Assembly (NCBI GenBank): GCA_964406375.1
Contig: CAYORM010000051.1
Coordinates: forward strand, 1 to 20,441
Direction of reading: 5' to 3'
Length of the DNA: 20,441 bases
Origin: CAYORM01 sp964406375
GTDB lineage: Bacteria; Pseudomonadota; Alphaproteobacteria; DSM-16000; Inquilinaceae
The notes beneath the pieces were generated by a model, which saw only the letters and a list, made by a program, of their open reading frames with translations, ran no database searches and was not told where the DNA came from. A program made the position numbers and the translations under genes. Below, piece by piece: positions 6,104-15,964 of this stretch. The stretch's first letter is position 1. Every line of letters starts with the position of its first letter.

Positions 6104-8518
6104 TCAGCCCTTGAGCCGGAGATTCTCCGGGTCATAGAGGGGACCGTCGCAGCGCTCGGCGGGGCTGGTGTCACGGAAGCATTCGATCGTGAAATCGCGC
6201 CGGTCGAAAAGCTCTGCGGGCAGATAGCCCATGGCGATCGAGCGGCCGAGCGTATGGCCGAAATTGCCGCTCGTCGTGACGCCCACCGGCCGGTCGTCGA
6301 GCAGGATGGTCTCTCCCCCCATCACCGGCAGCGGCCGCTCGAGGACGAAGGTCGCAAGGCGCCGGCGCACCCCGTCCTGCTTCTGGCGCAGCAGCGCGTC
6401 CCGGCCAATGAAGTCGGGCTTGGCGAGCTTGACCCGGAAGCCCAGGCCGGCCTCGAAGGGCGTGTCGTCCGGCGTCACCTCGGCCGACCAGTAGACGTAG
6501 CCCTTCTCGATCCGCAGCGAATCGATCGCCCGGTAGCCGACATCGCGGATGCCGAACGCGGCGCCTGCCTCGGCCAACACCTCGTAGAGATGGGCACCAT
6601 ACTCGGTCGGCACGTGCAGCTCGTAACCGCGCTCGCCAGTATAGCCGATGCGGATCGCCCGGACCGGCGCCGCGCCCACCGTGATCTCGCGCAGCGTCGC
6701 AAAGGGAAAGGCGGCGTCGGAGACGTCCTCCTCGGCGACCTGCTCGAGCACCCTACGCGAGAACGGTCCGCACAGGTTGATGACGGCCCGGGCCGAGGTG
6801 ACGTCCTCGATCCGCACTGAACCGTCCGCCGGCAGATGCGTCTCGATCCAGTGCCGGTCATGGCCGCCGAAGGCACTGCCGGTGACCAGATAGAAGCGGT
6901 CGGAAGCGAGCCGGCAGATGGTGAGGTCCGCCTCGATGCCGCCGCGTTCGTTGCAGAGCTGGGTATAGATCGCGGTGCCGACGGGCCGGTCGATCTCCGA
7001 CACAGCGAGGCGGTTGAGCAGAGCGAGCGCGCCGGGCCCCGAGACCTCGAGCTTGGAGAAGCTCGTCTGGTCGATCAGCGCCACGCCCTCGCGCACCGCG
7101 CGGTGCTCGGCCGCGACATGGGGGAACCAGTTGGTCCGGGCACGGTCGAAGGCCGGGACGTCGACCGCTTCGGTGCCGGGTGGGGCGAACCAGTTCGGTC
7201 GCTCCCACCCATTGCGCGAGCCGTACACCGCTCCCCGGTCGCGCAGGATCCACCAGAGCGGGCTCTTGCGGATGCCACGGGCGCTCTCGTGCTCGTCGCC
7301 CGGCCGGTGCAGCGCGTAGTGCCTGCCGTAGAGCTCGACCGGCCGGCGTTCGAGGAACCAGCGGGTCGCGTGATGGAAACCGAAGCGACGCACGTCGAGC
7401 GGCCAGAGATTGAGGCTCGGCTCGCCGCCGCAGATCCATTCCGCCATCATCCGGCCGACGCCGCCGCCCGCGGCGATGCCGTAGAGCAGGCCCGCCGCGA
7501 CGAACATGTTGTCGACCTCGGGCGTCCGCCCCATCACGAAGTCGCCATCGGCGGAGTAGGGGATCGCGCCGTTGAGCAGACGCCGGATGCCGACCGTGTC
7601 GAGGATCGGTGTACGCTTGGCGGCGAGGGTGGCGAGCGGCTCGAACCGCTCGAAATCGTCGACCAGCAACTCCTGTCCGAAGCTCTTCGGGATGCCGCGC
7701 GTGCCGAACGGCTTCGTCCCGTCCTCATAGCCGCCGACGACGAGGCCGCGATCGGGCTTGTAATAGACGCGGTGATCAGGGTCGCGCAGCGTCGGCATGC
7801 CGGCCGGCAGGTCGGGGATCGGATCGGTGATGAGGTATTGGTGCTCGACGGCGAGCGCCGGGATCCGGGTGCCGGCCAGTGCACCGAGCTCGCGGCCCCA
7901 CATCCCGGTCGCGTTCACCACGATCTCGCACTGCCATTCGCCGGCATCGGTCACGACCGTGTGGATCCGCCGGTTGGCGGCACGGAAACCGGTGACCCGC
8001 TCGCCCTGGACGATCCGCACCCCGCGGTCGCGCGCTCCCTTTGCGAGGGCGAGGCATACGCTCGCCGGGTCGATATAGCCATCCGACGGGATGTAGAGCG
8101 CCGATCGGACATCGGTGAGGCTCATCAGCGGGAAGAGACGCTGCGCCGCCTCCGGCGTCAGCCATTCGATCTCGAGACCAAAGGCCCGTGCCATGGTGTA
8201 GGAGCGGGCATTCTCCATCTCGCGCTCGGCCGAGCAGGCGAGCCGCAGGCTGCCATGTTTGCGCCAGTCGATCGGCTGGCCAGTCTCGGCCTCCAGCCGG
8301 TCGTAGAGCTCGACCGAGAAGCGCAGCATGCGGGTGGTGTTGCGCGAGCTGCGAAGCTGCCCGACGAGGCCGGCGGCATGCCAGGTGGCACCGTGGGTCA
8401 GGCCGCTCTTCTCCAGCACCACCACATCCGTGCGGCCGAGCCGCGCGAGGTGGTAGGCGATCGAGCAGCCGATGATCCCGCCACCGATGATGACGATCTC
8501 CGCCGACCGGATGTCCAT
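6104..8518 (-). CDS. Dimethylglycine/sarcosine dehydrogenase-like FAD enzyme with folate-binding domain
   Basis: This is a complete 804-residue enzyme. The N-terminal FAD domain has VIIGGGIIGCSIAYHL (GxGxxG at 12-17) and the ribose-binding acid E36. ATWHAAGL at 44-51 contains His47, the position that carries covalent flavin in dimethylglycine and sarcosine dehydrogenases. A middle FAO-type domain follows, then a GcvT folate-binding domain (AAEHRAVREGVALIDQTSFSK, EKGYVYWSAEVTPDDTPFEAG) and the GcvT C-terminal barrel (TSGNFGHTLGRSIAMGYL). Such enzymes oxidatively demethylate N-methyl amines and pass the carbon to tetrahydrofolate. The start at 8516-8518 is preceded by GGCGGAGAGC. The frame stays open upstream to 8809, but that stretch lacks family sequence. 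The paralogue at 1-1117 shares its domain order. Substrate not determinable. Confidence 0.9.
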   Translation of the reverse strand: MDIRSAEIVIIGGGIIGCSIAYHLARLGRTDVVVLEKSGLTHGATWHAAGLVGQLRSSRNTTRMLRFSVELYDRLEAETGQPIDWRKHGSLRLACSAEREMENARSYTMARAFGLEIEWLTPEAAQRLFPLMSLTDVRSALYIPSDGYIDPASVCLALAKGARDRGVRIVQGERVTGFRAANRRIHTVVTDAGEWQCEIVVNATGMWGRELGALAGTRIPALAVEHQYLITDPIPDLPAGMPTLRDPDHRVYYKPDRGLVVGGYEDGTKPFGTRGIPKSFGQELLVDDFERFEPLATLAAKRTPILDTVGIRRLLNGAIPYSADGDFVMGRTPEVDNMFVAAGLLYGIAAGGGVGRMMAEWICGGEPSLNLWPLDVRRFGFHHATRWFLERRPVELYGRHYALHRPGDEHESARGIRKSPLWWILRDRGAVYGSRNGWERPNWFAPPGTEAVDVPAFDRARTNWFPHVAAEHRAVREGVALIDQTSFSKLEVSGPGALALLNRLAVSEIDRPVGTAIYTQLCNERGGIEADLTICRLASDRFYLVTGSAFGGHDRHWIETHLPADGSVRIEDVTSARAVINLCGPFSRRVLEQVAEEDVSDAAFPFATLREITVGAAPVRAIRIGYTGERGYELHVPTEYGAHLYEVLAEAGAAFGIRDVGYRAIDSLRIEKGYVYWSAEVTPDDTPFEAGLGFRVKLAKPDFIGRDALLRQKQDGVRRRLATFVLERPLPVMGGETILLDDRPVGVTTSGNFGHTLGRSIAMGYLPAELFDRRDFTIECFRDTSPAERCDGPLYDPENLRLKG

Positions 8519-8622
8519 GCTCTCCGCCCCTTGCCGTGAATCCCGCCGACTCTGCCGGCCGGCCGGTCCCGATTCCACCGAAATCAACAGAGTCCCACAG
8601 CGCCTCCGCCGGGTGGGCGCCG

Positions 8623-8631
8623 TGCTATGCT
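8623..8631 (+). promoter_or_regulatory. Extended -10 element TGCTATGCT
   Basis: TGCTATGCT ends 26 nt before the ATG of the 59-residue membrane protein at 8658. It fits a TGn-extended -10 box, but no clear -35 is visible. Nearly the same element lies before two other genes in the window (15127 and 17131). Nothing else stands out in the divergent gap 8519-8657. Confidence 0.4.
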
Positions 8632-8657
8632 GATGCCGGGGACCGCTGGAGGCCGTG

Positions 8658-8837
8658 ATGGACATTCCCGTACCAACCGGCGAGGAGGCGCTGCGGGCGA
8701 TCGGCCCGGCGATCGCCATCCTCGTCCTGTGGCTCGCCATGCGACGCGCGGTTTTGTCCGGACGGACGCTGCTGCGCGATGTGCTGCTCGGCGGGGCGGC
8801 GGCCGCCATCGTGCTGTCGCTGGCCGCGGGCGCCTGA
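8658..8837 (+). CDS. Small two-helix membrane protein, 59 residues
   Basis: The ATG at 8658 has GGAGG five bases upstream. A GTG immediately before it, at 8655, is too close to that site. After a short polar start (MDIPVPTGEEALRAIG), the product has one hydrophobic segment (AIAILVLWLAMRRAV), a short basic loop, and a second hydrophobic C-terminus (LLGGAAAAIVLSLAAGA). Codon third positions are strongly G/C, like the neighbouring genes. I recognise no family. It may begin the (+) unit continuing with the DUF1624 gene, although 167 bp separate them. Confidence 0.55.
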   Translation: MDIPVPTGEEALRAIGPAIAILVLWLAMRRAVLSGRTLLRDVLLGGAAAAIVLSLAAGA

Positions 8838-9004
8838 CCGGCCGGGCCGCGCGCGGCGATCAGGGTTGCGGAGCGGCATGCGCGGTTCTATGGCGGGCAT
8901 GGGGCATCGGATCGGAGCCGTGATGATCGGTGAGGCGATGAAGGGCGGCGTCCGGCCGGGTGCCGGCCCGGCCACGGCCCGGGCGGACCGGACCCTCCGG
9001 GGCC

Positions 9005-10003
9005 ATGCGCAGCGTTGAAGGGGCGCCGGCGGCGGCGCGCCTGCCGGCCGTCGATGTCGCGCGCGGCGCCGCCTTCGTCGCGATGGCGCTCTATCATTTC
9101 GCCTGGGATCTCGAGGCGTTCGGCGGCGTCTGGCTCGACATGCAGTACGGCGCCTTCTGGATGGCCGCGCGTTATCTAATCGCCGGCTCCTTCCTGTTCC
9201 TCGTCGGGGTCGGCCTGGTCCTGGCGGGCCGCCGCGGCATCGACTGGCCGCGCGCCGCGGCGCGACTGCTGCGCATCGCCGGCGGTGCGGCGGCGGTGAC
9301 CGTCGCGACCTTCCTCTTCATCCCCACCGCCTTCGTCTTCTTCGGCATCCTCCACGCCATCCTGCTGTTCAGCCTGATCGGGCTCGCAGCGCTCAGGCTG
9401 CCGGCCTGGGCGAACCTGCTCCTCGGTCTCCTCGTGATCGCTCTGCCGATGGTGGTCCGGGCGCCGGTCTTCGACCGGCCCGAGCTCCTGTGGATCGGGC
9501 TGGGGCCGACACCGCCCCCCACCAATGATTTCGAGCCGGTCTTTCCCTGGCTGGGCCCGGTGCTCCTCGGCATGGCCTGCGCGCGCTGGTGGCTCGCCTG
9601 CGGCGCGCCGGGCGGAACGGCGGGGCGCGGCGCGGTGGGCCGGGCGCTCGGCTTCGTCGGGCGGCACGCCCTGGCCGCCTATCTCATCCACCAGCCGATC
9701 CTGGTCGGCGCCATCCTGCTGTGGGTGTCGCTGGCCGGCGGGCCGGGCAGCGGGGCGGCGCCGGCGGGTGCCGGCGATGCCGCGATCGACCGCGAGGTCG
9801 AGGCCTGCCTGCTGGAACAGGGCGATGTCGGCTGGAGCCGGCCGGAGGCCGAATCCTATTGCCGCTGCATGATCGCCCGGATCGCCGCCGATCCGGAGCT
9901 GCCGGGGCTGGACGAGGCCGACCAGCGCGCCCGGGTGCTGGATTTCGTCGAAGACTGCCTGCCGGCGCGTCCGGCCACGGCCGGCGGCGGGGCGCCGGGA
10001 TGA
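9005..10003 (+). CDS. DUF1624 / heparan-alpha-glucosaminide acetyltransferase-like membrane protein
   Basis: The product has 332 residues from the ATG at 9005. A GTG at 8960 would add 15 low-complexity residues, and neither start has a strong ribosome-binding site. The family hallmark opens the protein: LPAVDVARGAAFVAMALYHF followed by AWDL, with the conserved Asp, Arg and His of the DUF1624/HGSNAT catalytic domain. About seven hydrophobic helices follow. HALAAYLIHQPILVGAIL near residue 220 is the other conserved segment. The C-terminal ~70 residues form a soluble tail with four cysteines, including YCRCMI and EDCLP. The family is thought to transfer acetyl groups across the membrane to sugars, but substrates in bacteria of this type are unknown. 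It ends 10 bp before the sigma-factor gene, implying one operon. Confidence 0.8.
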   Translation: MRSVEGAPAAARLPAVDVARGAAFVAMALYHFAWDLEAFGGVWLDMQYGAFWMAARYLIAGSFLFLVGVGLVLAGRRGIDWPRAAARLLRIAGGAAAVTVATFLFIPTAFVFFGILHAILLFSLIGLAALRLPAWANLLLGLLVIALPMVVRAPVFDRPELLWIGLGPTPPPTNDFEPVFPWLGPVLLGMACARWWLACGAPGGTAGRGAVGRALGFVGRHALAAYLIHQPILVGAILLWVSLAGGPGSGAAPAGAGDAAIDREVEACLLEQGDVGWSRPEAESYCRCMIARIAADPELPGLDEADQRARVLDFVEDCLPARPATAGGGAPG

Positions 10004-10013
10004 GGTTCCCGCC

Positions 10014-10586
10014 GTGACCACCGGGCCGCCGGGGGCAGGCGAGGATGGTTGGGCCGTGCTGATGGCACGCTCCCAGGCGGGGGACAGAGCGGCCTATGAG
10101 GCGCTGTTGCGCGACCTCCTGCCCTACCTGCGGGCGATGGCGCGCCAGCGGCTGCGCGATCCGCGCGATGTCGAGGATGCGGTGCAGGACATCCTGGTGA
10201 CGCTGCACAGCATCCGCCACACCTACGACCCGCAGCGCCCGTTCCGGCCCTGGATCGCCACTATCGCCCGGCGGCGCATCGTCGATCACCTGCGGGTCCG
10301 GATGCGGCGGGCCGGTCGCGAATCGGTCATCGACGACGTCCCCGAAACCTTCCTTGCCATGCCGGCGAAGGAGATGCGTGACGCGGGCGCCGAACGGCGC
10401 CTGCGCGAGGCGCTGGCGACCCTGCCGCCGGGGCAGAGGCAGGCGGTGGAGCTGTTGAAGCTGAAGGATATGAGCCTCAAGGACGCATCGGCGGCGACAG
10501 GTCTGACGGTCGGGGCGCTCAAGGTGGCGATGCACCGGGCGCTGCGGTCGCTGAGGCGGGCGCTCGGCGCGCCGGATCTGTCGTGA
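10014..10586 (+). CDS. ECF-type RNA polymerase sigma factor
   Basis: The product has 190 residues from a GTG at 10014, with GAGG about 8 bases upstream. Sigma region 2 covers about residues 26-96 (LRDPRDVEDAVQDILVTLHS, then PFRPWIATIARRRIVDHLR). Region 4 covers about 128-182 (ALATLPPGQRQAVELLKLKD, then SLKDASAATGLTVGALKVAM). There is no region 1 or 3, as expected for the extracytoplasmic-function group. The next gene, 16 bp downstream, is an NrsF/DUF1109 membrane protein, the cognate anti-sigma type of SigF-like ECF factors of alphaproteobacteria (in Caulobacter this pair responds to heavy metals). The partner should hold this factor at the membrane until stress. It probably also transcribes its own operon, but I could not identify the promoter. 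Confidence 0.93.
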   Translation: MTTGPPGAGEDGWAVLMARSQAGDRAAYEALLRDLLPYLRAMARQRLRDPRDVEDAVQDILVTLHSIRHTYDPQRPFRPWIATIARRRIVDHLRVRMRRAGRESVIDDVPETFLAMPAKEMRDAGAERRLREALATLPPGQRQAVELLKLKDMSLKDASAATGLTVGALKVAMHRALRSLRRALGAPDLS

Positions 10587-10602
10587 CGGGAGACGCGCGG
10601 CG

Positions 10603-11283
10603 ATGAGCGCGACCGACCGTCTCGTGGCGCATCTGGCGGCCGACCTCACCCCCGTCGCGCCGCTGCCGCATCCCTTGCTGCGGGCGGGCGTCTGGTTCCT
10701 CGCGGCCGTGTCGGTCGGCGCGCTCGCGGTGTTGATCGCAGGCCTGCGACCGGGCATCGCCGATCATCTCGCCCGGCCGCCGGCTCTTCTCGAATGGCTT
10801 TCGGCGATCGCCACCGCGCTGCTCGCGGCGGCGGCCGCCTTCCTCGTCGCGGTGCCGGGACGCAGCGCGGCCTGGGCGTTGTTGCCGGCGCCGGCGCTCG
10901 GGCTGTGGCTCGCCTCGATCGGCTGGGGATGTGTCAGCGACTGGGTACGGTTTGGCCCCGAAGGACTGGTACCGGGCGCCAGCCTCGGCTGCCTTGCCTC
11001 AATCGTTCTGATCAGCCTGCCGACCGGCGGGCTGATGCTGTGGATGTTGCGCCACGCCGCCCGGGTGCGGCCGACGGCGACGGTGGCGCTCGGGATGCTG
11101 GCGACGAGCGGTCTCGCCTCGGCCGCGCTCACCCTGTTCCACCACCTCGATGCGGCGGTCATGGTGCTGACCTGGCATGGTGGGACCGTCGCGGTGCTGG
11201 TGCTCCTGGCCAGCGCGTCCAGCCGGCGGCTCTTCCGGCTGGTGGCATCGCGCCGGGCGCGGGCCGAAGCTCCGGCGAGCTGA
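10603..11283 (+). CDS. nrsF: NrsF-family (DUF1109) membrane anti-sigma factor
   Basis: The product has 226 residues with ATG 16 bp after the sigma gene and GGGAG upstream. About six hydrophobic helices occupy nearly the whole chain after a short soluble N-terminus with the motif TDRLVAHLAADLTPV, the part expected to bind the sigma factor. Its only two cysteines are C110 (SIGWGC) and C130 (GASLGC). Conserved cysteines are implicated in signal perception in the Caulobacter homologue, and those two positions are candidates here. It acts in the inner membrane, sequestering the ECF factor. It ends 4 bp before the convergent macB stop, with no room for a conventional terminator. Confidence 0.88.
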   Translation: MSATDRLVAHLAADLTPVAPLPHPLLRAGVWFLAAVSVGALAVLIAGLRPGIADHLARPPALLEWLSAIATALLAAAAAFLVAVPGRSAAWALLPAPALGLWLASIGWGCVSDWVRFGPEGLVPGASLGCLASIVLISLPTGGLMLWMLRHAARVRPTATVALGMLATSGLASAALTLFHHLDAAVMVLTWHGGTVAVLVLLASASSRRLFRLVASRRARAEAPAS

Positions 11284-11287
11284 GAGC

Positions 11288-13297
<2,010 letters not shown>

Positions 13298-13308
13298 CGG
13301 GCGCCGCC

Positions 13309-14472
13309 TCAGAACGGAAAGCCGCGACGGAAGCCGCCGCCACCCGATGCGGCCGGGCCGTCCTCGCCGGTGATCACCGTGTCGCCCGGCACCAGCCCGT
13401 CGCGGATCTCGGCCATCGTGCGGTCGGTCAGGCCGACGGTGACGGTGCGGGTCGCCGGACCGTCCGGCGTCAGCACTCGCGCCACATAACGCGCGCTCTC
13501 GCCCGGCGCCGGGGTGAGCGCAGCAAGCGGCACCACGGGGACGGCGGCGGCGGAGTCGAGGACGAAGAAGACCTGGGCCGTCATGTCCGTCATCAGCAAT
13601 CGATCAACATTGTCAACGTCGATCAGAACTGTATAGAGCACCACATCGTTCACGATCTCGGGCGTCGGGAGGATCTGGCGGACGGCGGCGTCGCGCGGCC
13701 GGTCGGGATGGCCGAGGGTGGTGAAGCGCACTGGCATCCCCGGCTCGATCTTCGGGATGTCCGCCTCGGCCACCTGCGCCTCGATCGTCATCGTGTCGAG
13801 ATCGGCGATCCGCAGGATCGTCGGCGCCGCTTGGCTCGAGATCAGCGTCTGCCCCTCGGTCGCGGTCAACGACACGACGATGCCGGACATCGGCGCATAG
13901 ATCTTGGTGTAGCCGAGATTGGCGAGATCGCCGTCGAGGGTGGACTGCGCCTGGTCGATCTGCGCGTCGACGGCCGCGAGCTTGGCCTCGGCGACGATCA
14001 CGTTGGTGAGGTCGGTCTGGAGCTGTTCCTCGCTGACGATGTTGCGGGCCCGAAGGCTGCGCGACCGCTCTGCGGTGAGCCGCGCGAGGTCGAGCTGGGC
14101 TTCCAGCTCGCGCCGCTGCGCCTGGAGATAGGCGAGCTGGGCCCGGTCGGCGCGCACCTGGCTCTCGAACACCGCCGGGTCGATCTCGGCGAGGAGATCG
14201 CCGCGTTCGACCCGGTCACCGATGCGGACATGCAGCGTCTCGAGCTGCCCCGAGACCTGTGCACCGACATCGACGTAATCCTTTGGCTGCACCGAGCCCA
14301 GCGCCGTGACGACCCGTTCGACATCGCCGAGCGCAACCGTGGCCGTGCGGTAGCTGATGGCGGCATCGGCCGTGAACATGCGCCAGCCGAGCCCGCCGCC
14401 CGCGATCAGCACCGCCACCGTCGCCAGCGCCACCCAACGGCGCCGGCGCCGCGCCTTCCTCGTCGCATCCAT
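13309..14472 (-). CDS. macA: MacA-type periplasmic adaptor (membrane fusion protein)
   Basis: The product is 387 residues from the ATG at 14470-14472, with GAGG six bases upstream. A longer in-frame extension to 14634 has a basic, non-family sequence and overlaps the methyltransferase gene, so it is rejected. A basic start (ATRKARRRRR) and a membrane anchor (about 13-32) are followed by a biotinyl-lipoyl half (AQVSGQLETLHVRIGDRV). Next come a long coiled-coil hairpin (about 100-185), the second lipoyl half (YTKIYAPMSGIVVSL), the beta-barrel domain and a membrane-proximal domain. The C-terminus is Gly-rich. MacA bridges MacB to a TolC-type channel and stimulates its ATPase. No tolC gene is present, so the channel must be encoded elsewhere. 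Confidence 0.93.
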   Translation of the reverse strand: MDATRKARRRRRWVALATVAVLIAGGGLGWRMFTADAAISYRTATVALGDVERVVTALGSVQPKDYVDVGAQVSGQLETLHVRIGDRVERGDLLAEIDPAVFESQVRADRAQLAYLQAQRRELEAQLDLARLTAERSRSLRARNIVSEEQLQTDLTNVIVAEAKLAAVDAQIDQAQSTLDGDLANLGYTKIYAPMSGIVVSLTATEGQTLISSQAAPTILRIADLDTMTIEAQVAEADIPKIEPGMPVRFTTLGHPDRPRDAAVRQILPTPEIVNDVVLYTVLIDVDNVDRLLMTDMTAQVFFVLDSAAAVPVVPLAALTPAPGESARYVARVLTPDGPATRTVTVGLTDRTMAEIRDGLVPGDTVITGEDGPAASGGGGFRRGFPF

Positions 14473-14569
14473 GTCTTGCCTCGGCTGCTCCCGCCGCCCC
14501 GATACGGGGTCGCTCTTACACGCAGGCGCCTGGCGTTTCCGTCGCGGCGACCGCGAGAGGTGCAGCCGG

Positions 14570-15127
14570 TTATGCGCCGCCGTCCGGCTCCGTCGTGCCG
14601 CGCGGATTGCGGAAGATCGGCCGCCCATGGACATGGGGCGGGAGCGGTGCCTGCGGCCCGCCCGGCATCACCGGCCGCGCCGGGAACCGTCCGAGGGTGA
14701 TCAGCCGGTCATAAAGCACGATCGCCCCGGCCACCGCGAGGTTGAGCGAGAAGCGGGTCGGGATCTGCACGACGTGATCGCAGCGTGCGAGAACGGCCTC
14801 GGACAGCCCGCCCCGCTCCGAGCCCAGCACATAGGCCGCTTGGCGCGGATGCCGGAAGCTCGGCAGCTCGACCGAGTCCGCCATCAGTTCGATGCCGACC
14901 AGCGCGCAGCCGCGGGGCAGCATCATCGAATCGACATCGGCGAAGGCATAGAACGGCACCGAACGTGCCGCCTCCGAGGTATCGCTGCTGCCGAACTGCG
15001 CCGTCGTCGTCGCGGCGCCGATGGTGAAACAGAAGCTGGCATCAAAGGCGTGCGCGGTACGCATCAGCGCGCCGACATTCATCGGCTTGCTGATCCCCTC
15101 GCAACCCAGACCGAAAAAGCCCTTCAT
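14570..15127 (-). CDS. TrmH/SpoU-type RNA 2'-O-methyltransferase
   Basis: The product is 185 residues. The three SPOUT-knot motifs are visible: GISKPMNVGALMRTAHAF near residue 10, YVLGSERGGLS, and IPTRFSLNLAVAGAIVLYDR with the Asn-containing SAM-binding loop. These indicate methylation of a ribose 2'-OH in tRNA or rRNA; which site is unknown. The longest frame starts at an ATG at 15161-15163. I prefer ATG 15125-15127, because GGGGTGGG directly precedes it and homologues of this group typically begin with a short Met-(Arg/Lys)-Gly-aromatic stretch just before the first motif. The upstream ATG falls inside a TGCTATGGT element that looks like a -10 box. The C-terminal ~35 residues are Pro/Gly-rich. 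Confidence 0.87.
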   Translation of the reverse strand: MKGFFGLGCEGISKPMNVGALMRTAHAFDASFCFTIGAATTTAQFGSSDTSEAARSVPFYAFADVDSMMLPRGCALVGIELMADSVELPSFRHPRQAAYVLGSERGGLSEAVLARCDHVVQIPTRFSLNLAVAGAIVLYDRLITLGRFPARPVMPGGPQAPLPPHVHGRPIFRNPRGTTEPDGGA

Positions 15128-15156
15128 CCCACCCCATCGCTCTGTCATGACGGCGC

Positions 15157-15167
15157 GGACCATAGCA
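15157..15167 (-). promoter_or_regulatory. Candidate extended -10 element TGCTATGGT before trmH-like gene
   Basis: On the minus strand, TGCTATGGT (about 15159-15167) ends 31 nt before the preferred ATG at 15127, leaving a leader of about 24 nt. It matches the elements before 8658 and 17131. No strong -35 hexamer is visible. Confidence 0.4.
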
Positions 15168-15181
15168 CCGGGCGGAGGGGT

Positions 15182-15955
15182 TCACACGGCGCGGGCGCCG
15201 AAATTGAGCTGGGTGCCGATGATGCGGAAGCCGAGCTTGCGGTAGAGGGCATCGGCGTCGGGGGCCGCGGAGAGCCAAGCGAGCTGGCCGCCTTCGGCGA
15301 AATAGGCGTCGAGCAGCGCCCGGCAGGCGCGCTGCGCGTGACCACGACGGCGATGGGCAGGGTCGGTGCCGACACCGGCCAGCTCGGCGATGCCGGCGCC
15401 CAGCATCAGGATCGCGGTCGCGACCGGCACCCGCCCGTCACGGATCACGGCCGCCCGCAGCATGCCGCTGCGCAGCCCGGCGACCATCTTGCCGCGCCAG
15501 TCGGCGAGGGCCTCTTCCGACAGCTCCGGCCGGAATGCCGCCTGCTGGACCGCCAGCGCGGCATCAATTGCCGCCTGATCGTCAGCGGCGATCAGCGCAT
15601 CCGCGTCGCGGCCCGAGCTGCGCCAGTGCTGCGCCTGGAGCACCATCACCGGCGCTTCCATGTTGCGGTGATAGCCCATCGCGTAGAGCGTCGGCGCCAG
15701 CGCCGGGTGCAGCTCGCGGAAGAACTCGACCCGCATGGTGCGGTCATGGGCGCGGAACAGGGCGTCCAGCGCCTCGATCTCCGGGCGCCACTCCGGGACC
15801 GCGGTGACCGGCACCGCGAAGCTCATGAAATAATCGTCCGTGCCCTCGGCGATGAACGCCTCGAAGGCGCCCGTGGCGAGGCGGCGGCGCTCGGCCGAAG
15901 CGGCGGCGACGACGTTCGGAACCAGACGGGCGAGGAGGCGTCGGTCGACGGGCAT
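15182..15955 (-). CDS. GNAT-family N-acetyltransferase
   Basis: The product is 257 residues. The C-terminal half carries the GNAT acetyl-CoA site: strand ILMLGAGIAELAGVGTDP leading into AHRRRGHAQRACRALLDAYF, with RRRGHA as the Q/RxxGxG/A pyrophosphate loop. ADALYRKLGFRIIGT is the closing motif common in this superfamily. The N-terminal half (about 1-125) shows no catalytic motif and resembles the degenerate first domain of tandem GNAT proteins. The ATG at 15953-15955 has GAGG upstream and lies 9 bp after the aminotransferase stop, so both share a transcript. The acceptor (amino acid, amine or protein) is unknown. Pairing with an aminotransferase would suit an amino-acid substrate, which is inference. 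Confidence 0.85.
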   Translation of the reverse strand: MPVDRRLLARLVPNVVAAASAERRRLATGAFEAFIAEGTDDYFMSFAVPVTAVPEWRPEIEALDALFRAHDRTMRVEFFRELHPALAPTLYAMGYHRNMEAPVMVLQAQHWRSSGRDADALIAADDQAAIDAALAVQQAAFRPELSEEALADWRGKMVAGLRSGMLRAAVIRDGRVPVATAILMLGAGIAELAGVGTDPAHRRRGHAQRACRALLDAYFAEGGQLAWLSAAPDADALYRKLGFRIIGTQLNFGARAV

Positions 15956-15964
15956 GCCATGACC

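Noticed and set aside
6836..8539. 567-codon open frame on the plus strand
   Set aside because: It is antisense to the complete FAD/GcvT enzyme and has a low-complexity, His/Arg/Asp-rich composition typical of shadow frames in high-GC DNA.
8519..8809. 97-residue N-terminal extension of the FAD enzyme
   Set aside because: The extension is Ser/Arg-rich and unlike the family, overlaps the divergent small membrane gene, and the ATG at 8518 has a good ribosome-binding site just before the FAD motif.
8878..9018. 46-codon frame MRGSMAGMGHRIG before the DUF1624 gene
   Set aside because: It lacks a ribosome-binding site, overlaps the DUF1624 start, and shows no recognisable structure.
14495..14512. 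CCCCG-TAT-CGGGG mini-hairpin before macA
   Set aside because: A 5-bp stem is common by chance in DNA this GC-rich, and nothing else suggests regulation.
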